In this document: in pieces, positions 46,173 through 49,846 of the stretch
Layout of the letters: each line of letters starts with the position of its first letter
Numbering within the stretch: position 1 is the first letter of the stretch
Assembly: GCA_902496275.1 (NCBI GenBank)
Contig: CABVAC010000010.1
Location: 1-49,846 of the forward strand
Source: an uncultured Collinsella sp.
GTDB lineage: Bacteria; Actinomycetota; Coriobacteriia; Coriobacteriales; Coriobacteriaceae
Reading direction: 5' to 3'
DNA length: 49,846 nucleotides
Translations under genes and position numbers: made by a program
The notes under the pieces: model-generated
Told to the model about the DNA's origin: nothing
The model's input: the letters and a program-made list of their open reading frames with translations, nothing else
Database searches by the model: none

Positions 46173-46904
46173 GTGGCGTTGGCAAAGAAGGCTGAGAAGC
46201 GAATTCGCATTCCCGAGAATCTCAGGGCCCCCTTCGCACAGATGGTTTCGGATGAGGCTTACCTGCGGGCAACTGACGAATCGAAAACCATCATCGGACT
46301 CGTCTTCGAGAAGGTGCTTCCCGCGTCCGCGTTCGCGAGGGACAGGATGCTCAACGTTTACAGCGGTGATAGCCTGTTCACGAGTGTGTCGGACGTATTG
46401 CGTTCGAACGTCACCGGCGCAATCGGCACCGTCGCCGAAGCGGACTATAAGCCCATAATCGAGTTCGGAGCGAGGCTCATTCACGAGAGGAGCTGCGGCA
46501 CTGCGCTCTACACCGGTGCAATGGACATACCGCACCTTCGACGTTGCTTCGAGTCTGTTCTCGACTACATGGAACACGAGACCCGCAGCGACCCCTCGAA
46601 TCCCTTTCTCGACTACGAGACGTCCCGTGCAGTCAAGTACGGACGCTCGCTGATGGACGAGTGCTCGACGGAGTTCAATCGAGCGCCCGTAGCAGCCCTC
46701 GTTCGCTTCGCAGTTGAGTACTTCGACGAGATTGGATGCCTGAACGCAACATGCGCCTATCTCGCCGATGCTTTTTCCGCGCTTGAAGAGAGCGTCACCA
46801 TCTCGGCTAACAAGTGCGGCAACAAGCACGTACCACCGGACACCCCGGAGCTGCGCCGCAAATGGAGCGACCTTCTGGAGACGGTCTGCTCCGACTGGCA
46901 ATAG
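46173..46904 (+). CDS. Element-borne hypothetical protein
   Basis: A GTG start with a near-perfect AAGGAGGTGA 6 nt upstream; 243 residues. The N-terminus is basic (LAKKAEKRIRIPENLRAP), reminiscent of a ribbon-helix-helix or tail-type start, and the rest is predicted largely helical with scattered Cys (ERSCGTALY, VLDYMEHET, IGCLNATCAYLAD). There is no signal peptide or membrane segment. I do not recognise the family. The strong ribosome-binding site implies good expression; the position after int suggests regulation of the element or a cargo function. Confidence 0.7.
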   Translation: MALAKKAEKRIRIPENLRAPFAQMVSDEAYLRATDESKTIIGLVFEKVLPASAFARDRMLNVYSGDSLFTSVSDVLRSNVTGAIGTVAEADYKPIIEFGARLIHERSCGTALYTGAMDIPHLRRCFESVLDYMEHETRSDPSNPFLDYETSRAVKYGRSLMDECSTEFNRAPVAALVRFAVEYFDEIGCLNATCAYLADAFSALEESVTISANKCGNKHVPPDTPELRRKWSDLLETVCSDWQ

Positions 46905-46980
46905 AAAACGGCACCCGACTCCCCTCTCTTAGTCGCCAAACCTCGAAGAGGAGCCGAGCGCCCCAAACAAGGAGTTTATC

Positions 46981-47223
46981 ATGCATCTTGCAGATGACCC
47001 CAAGACCGACGCCATCTCCGCAGGCATCAACCTGCGCCATGTCGGCACCAAGCGCATCATGAGCCGCCTGGACGTTCAGATCCTCACCGGCATCGGACAA
47101 TCCAGCGCCATCAAGCTCATGAAGTCCACCCACCACTGCTTTAGCATCGCCAACCAGTACTTCGTCATGGAAGAGGACCTGTTCGACTACTTCCACAAGC
47201 TGGCAGAGGGGGCGAGCGAGTAA
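46981..47223 (+). CDS. Excisionase-like small DNA-binding protein
   Basis: An 80-residue protein after AAGGAG. The C-terminal half (SRLDVQILTGIGQSSAIKLM, then FSIANQYFVMEEDLFDYFHK) follows the winged-helix pattern of HTH_17/Xis proteins: a helix-turn-helix, a beta-hairpin wing, then a helix with the E/D-DLxxY ending. It may direct excision by the integrase or regulate transfer genes. Its stop shares one base with the next start (TAATG), so the downstream ATPase is translationally coupled. Confidence 0.65.
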   Translation: MHLADDPKTDAISAGINLRHVGTKRIMSRLDVQILTGIGQSSAIKLMKSTHHCFSIANQYFVMEEDLFDYFHKLAEGASE

Positions 47224-48119
47224 TGCAGCGCCCGAACGCCAATCCCCTCGTCTTCGAGCTGGATGTGCTCGACGAGCACGTCCACACCCTTCAGGAAGAC
47301 AAGCCCATCGCCTCCTTCGGGCTCAACGCACTCAACAGCATCCTCGGCGGTGTCTACCCCGGGCTCAACTACGCAATCGGGACCGCCCCGGGCAAGGGCA
47401 AGACAACACTGGCACTCCAGGAGGCCGACAAGCTCGCGGCAGACGGGCACCCGGTAATCTACGTTTCCGCCGAGCTTCCCGCGCACAAACTGATCGAGAA
47501 GAGCCTGGCGCGTCTCAGCGACGGCAAAGTCGCGTTGTCCGAGGTCTCCAGCTGCGCGACCCAGAATCACCCTAAGCACGCGACTTTCGAGGCTGCACTC
47601 GACAAATATCGCACCCAGATCGCCCCCAATCTCTGCATCACCGGCCCGCTCAACACCGTGGAGCTCTCCAACCTCGTCGGGCTGGTAACACGCGAGCGCG
47701 GCGAGGTCCCCATCGTCTTCATTGACTACCTCCAGCTCCTCGCCTGCGGCGTCACGGCGGACCAGCAGTTCATCGACGAGCGATTGGCTATCACAGCATG
47801 CGTGAAGGGCCTCCGCGAAATCTCGAACCTCTATGGCTCTCCCGTCATCGCACTGAGCTCGACCACTCGCAAGTCCTACGATTCCGGTAAGTCGGCCAGG
47901 CCCAACCTCGCCATGTTCGGTGGTTCCTCCGCTGTCGAGTACGGCTTTGATTCGGTGCTCTACCTCGCCGATGACAATGACAAGCCCGAGTGGCCCTACG
48001 AGTCTCCCGCAACCGGCACGCCCCTCAAGCTCGTCGCCCTCAAGAACCGCTACGGCACGCTGGGCGAGTCCCGACTCGACTTCGACGGTGCGCGCGCCAC
48101 CTTCCACGACAGGGGTTAG
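47223..48119 (+). CDS. DnaB/RecA-fold ATPase (replicative helicase C-terminal-like)
   Basis: A 298-residue cytosolic ATPase. It consists almost only of a RecA-like core: Walker A GTAPGKGKTTLALQEA, a DnaB-type H1a segment VIYVSAELPAHKLIEKSLA, Walker B VPIVFIDYLQLL and a late ALSSTTRKSYDS with FGGSSAVEYGFDSVLYL, as in DnaB-family helicases and plasmid RepA proteins. It lacks the DnaB N-terminal domain. A plausible role is helicase or helicase loading during replication of the excised element; a regulatory ATPase cannot be excluded. It is coupled to the Xis-like gene and followed 3 nt later by mobC. Confidence 0.8.
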   Translation: MQRPNANPLVFELDVLDEHVHTLQEDKPIASFGLNALNSILGGVYPGLNYAIGTAPGKGKTTLALQEADKLAADGHPVIYVSAELPAHKLIEKSLARLSDGKVALSEVSSCATQNHPKHATFEAALDKYRTQIAPNLCITGPLNTVELSNLVGLVTRERGEVPIVFIDYLQLLACGVTADQQFIDERLAITACVKGLREISNLYGSPVIALSSTTRKSYDSGKSARPNLAMFGGSSAVEYGFDSVLYLADDNDKPEWPYESPATGTPLKLVALKNRYGTLGESRLDFDGARATFHDRG

Positions 48120-48122
48120 CCC

Positions 48123-48467
48123 ATGCGTGGCAAAGCCAAGACCGCGCATATAAACGTCCGCATGACCGAGGAGGAGCGTGCCGCCATCACGGTGCGCTCC
48201 TCCTCTTTTGGTATGGCCCCATCGACGTTCATGCGCGAAGCCGCCCTCCACATCGGTGAGAAGCCCGTCAGGATCGCCGATGAGGCGACGCTGCGGCTGC
48301 TTCTTCATCAGATGAAGAAGCAGGGCGGAAACCTCAACCAGGCCGTCCGCACCGCAAACGCCTATGGCGTGGATACGCAGACGGCCCAACAGCTCGCGGA
48401 GGCCGTCCGTCTGGTATCGAGCACGGCCTCGCAGCTATCGAACCTCATCTCCAAGAATCGAGAATGA
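48123..48467 (+). CDS. mobC: MobC-like relaxosome accessory protein
   Basis: A 114-residue basic protein. Residues 5-45 form a ribbon-helix-helix DNA-binding domain (AHINVRMTEEERAAITVRSS), and the C-terminal part has the MobC pattern MKKQGGNLNQAVRTANAYG. MobC proteins bind near oriT and help the relaxase open the strands. The gene lies between the ATPase (3-nt gap) and the coupling protein (ATGA overlap). A relaxase is expected nearby but is not seen in the window. Confidence 0.85.
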   Translation: MRGKAKTAHINVRMTEEERAAITVRSSSFGMAPSTFMREAALHIGEKPVRIADEATLRLLLHQMKKQGGNLNQAVRTANAYGVDTQTAQQLAEAVRLVSSTASQLSNLISKNRE

Positions 48468-49846
48468 TCATGAAAACCAAGATGCCCACAGCGCTCATAT
48501 CATCTCTTCTCCTAGCGATCCTCGTATGCCCCGTCCTCGCCGTCCCCGTCGACGATTTCATCGCCGGGGCACCGTTAGGCGCGGCTGCGATTCCGTCGTC
48601 GTTCGGCGTGGATACCGTCCTCGGCTGGTGGCTCACGGGTGCGTTCACTGCTTGCCCGCTCGGAACCCTGCTGACCTTCCTCCTCGCCTTTTGCATCTGC
48701 GCTCTCATCGCCTACTCGACCACCCTCAACGCGAGGGCCGAGGACGGCGGCGTGCTCGGCGACGCCCACGTCAAGACGGGTCGCGAGGTCATAAAAGGGT
48801 CCATGACCTGGGACGGCTCGACGAATCCCTCGTCACGTGGGTTCGTCTATGGGTTCACCAAGTATCACGGCAAACCCTGCTATCTCTACGAGCCCAAGAA
48901 GATGGCCTTCGTGTCAGGGGCCACCGGGTCAGGTAAGAGTCGCTTCCTCTATCTCCCCTCAATCGACCTGCTCAGCTACGGCGGCGCTTCCAACGGATCC
49001 GAGCCCGCGACCCTAATCGTCTCCGACGTGAAAAACGAGCTCATAGAACTCACGGGCGACGAGCTGACCCGTCGCGGCTATCGCGTCCTGCTTCTCGACA
49101 CGCAGCACCCCTATAGGGGACAGAGGTTCAACCCGCTCAAGCAGGTGCTCGACCTCCATGCCGAGGGACGTGACCAGGAGGCCGAGCAGGCGGCGGACGC
49201 CATCGCGGAGCTCGTGGTGCAGGACGACGAGAAAGACAAGGGCTCGCACTGGACCGCCTCGGCCAGGGGCCTGCTCTCGGCCCTGGTCCTGCTGGTCTCC
49301 ATGTCCGACGAGTGTCCCGAGGAATCAAAGCACCTCGCGACCGTCTGCGAGGTCCTGGACCGCGGCACCGAGGCCGAGGGAGACGACCCGTCCGAGCCCC
49401 TGAAGGCCGTCTTCCGCGCTCTGCCGAGCGGCCACCCCGCCAAGGGCAGGGCGTCGCAGTTCGTCTCCTCGGGCGGCAACGAGCTCAGGAGCATCCTCTC
49501 GACGCTCAAGGTCGCCCTGCGCCCGTTCTCCTCCGCCCCGGTCGCCTGGATGACCTCCGGCTCCGACATCGACCCGCACACGGTACTCACGGAGAAGAGC
49601 GCCGTCTTTCTCCACGTGCTCGACGAGGGCTCCCCCTACAACTGTATCGCGGCGATGTTCCTCTCGCAGCTCTGGGCTTCGGTCCAGGCGGTCGCGGACG
49701 TGAACGGCGGCAGGCTCCCCCGCCCCGTGCAGATACTCGGCGACGAGTGGGGCAACCTGCCCCGCGTCGAGTGCCTGCCCGCCCTCCTCAGTCTCGGGCG
49801 CGGGTGCGGGACGTTCTGGGTCGGAGCGACGCAGGACGTATCCCAG
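48464..49846 (+). CDS. VirD4/TraG-type coupling protein, truncated by window edge
   Basis: An open frame without stop to the window edge, at least 461 codons. ATG 48464 overlaps the mobC stop (ATGA); a second in-frame ATG lies at 48470. Two N-terminal hydrophobic helices (about 6-25 and 60-85) precede the cytosolic ATPase: Walker A FVSGATGSGKSRFLY near 150, the conserved LIVSDVKNELIELTG strand, FNPLKQ, and Walker B VQILGDEWGNLPR near 425. This is the type IV coupling protein that feeds relaxase-bound DNA into a type IV secretion channel. Only the C-terminus is missing. Confidence 0.93.
   Translation, partial: MIMKTKMPTALISSLLLAILVCPVLAVPVDDFIAGAPLGAAAIPSSFGVDTVLGWWLTGAFTACPLGTLLTFLLAFCICALIAYSTTLNARAEDGGVLGDAHVKTGREVIKGSMTWDGSTNPSSRGFVYGFTKYHGKPCYLYEPKKMAFVSGATGSGKSRFLYLPSIDLLSYGGASNGSEPATLIVSDVKNELIELTGDELTRRGYRVLLLDTQHPYRGQRFNPLKQVLDLHAEGRDQEAEQAADAIAELVVQDDEKDKGSHWTASARGLLSALVLLVSMSDECPEESKHLATVCEVLDRGTEAEGDDPSEPLKAVFRALPSGHPAKGRASQFVSSGGNELRSILSTLKVALRPFSSAPVAWMTSGSDIDPHTVLTEKSAVFLHVLDEGSPYNCIAAMFLSQLWASVQAVADVNGGRLPRPVQILGDEWGNLPRVECLPALLSLGRGCGTFWVGATQDVSQ

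Larger units (their letters stand above)
44466..49846 (+). mobile_element. Integrated conjugative or mobilisable element, left end
   Basis: From the tRNA-Arg fragment to the window edge the genes are a tyrosine integrase, an unknown protein, an excisionase-like protein, a DnaB/RecA-fold ATPase, a MobC-like protein and a VirD4-type coupling protein. From the excisionase-like gene onward they run in one direction with overlapping or near-overlapping ends. A coupling protein argues for conjugative transfer or mobilisation. Relaxase and channel genes should lie beyond the right edge. Confidence 0.8.

Overview
The window looks like chromosomal DNA from a GC-rich, anaerobic actinobacterium of the class Coriobacteriia, most likely Collinsella or a close relative. 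This is inferred from an actinobacterial FhaA/FhaB/PstP/PknB cluster, a single-chain pyruvate:ferredoxin oxidoreductase, a complete arginine deiminase operon, a dnaX-ybaB-recR neighbourhood, and intergenic hairpin repeats. No rRNA or species marker is present, so the genus is an informed guess.

Left part (0-9 kb, mostly minus strand): a UMF1-type MFS transporter, a zinc-dependent phospholipase C-like protein, a LytTR response regulator with its LytS-like kinase, an amidohydrolase and an APC amino-acid permease, then a plus-strand secreted C39-like peptidase. A repeat-rich intergenic tract (9.05-9.5 kb) follows.

Arginine region (9.5-17.7 kb): a minus-strand operon arcD-arcA-arcB-arcC encodes an arginine/ornithine exchanger, arginine deiminase, ornithine carbamoyltransferase and carbamate kinase. 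Together they turn arginine into ornithine, CO2, ammonia and ATP. Diverging from it is a second, divergent deiminase followed 1 nt later by an XRE/S24-like regulator. Convergent to that pair is a second carbamate kinase, nearly identical to the first over about 1 kb (a gene-conversion signature).

Middle (18-33.6 kb): a DUF4143 ATPase preceded by 34-bp tandem repeats, a nested palindromic terminator, nifJ, and a three-gene module of anchored protein, membrane Ser/Thr kinase and FHA protein. The FHA gene carries a frameshift in a G4 run. Then come recR and ybaB, a small accessory insert (membrane protein plus DUF2442/DUF4160 pair), dnaX, and a YcxB-like membrane protein.

Cell-envelope cluster (34-44.2 kb, plus strand): polytopic Ser/Thr kinase, FhaA, FhaB, PP2C phosphatase, one protein that joins a RodA/FtsW polymerase to a class B PBP transpeptidase, and PknB with four PASTA domains. 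Overlapping stops and starts suggest tight coupling. The genes should control peptidoglycan synthesis through reversible phosphorylation.

Right end (44.3-49.8 kb): an integrated mobilisable or conjugative element. It starts at a 45-nt 3' fragment of a tRNA-Arg(CCU) gene and carries a tyrosine integrase, an unknown protein, an excisionase-like protein, a DnaB/RecA-fold ATPase, a MobC-like protein and a VirD4-type coupling protein that runs off the window.
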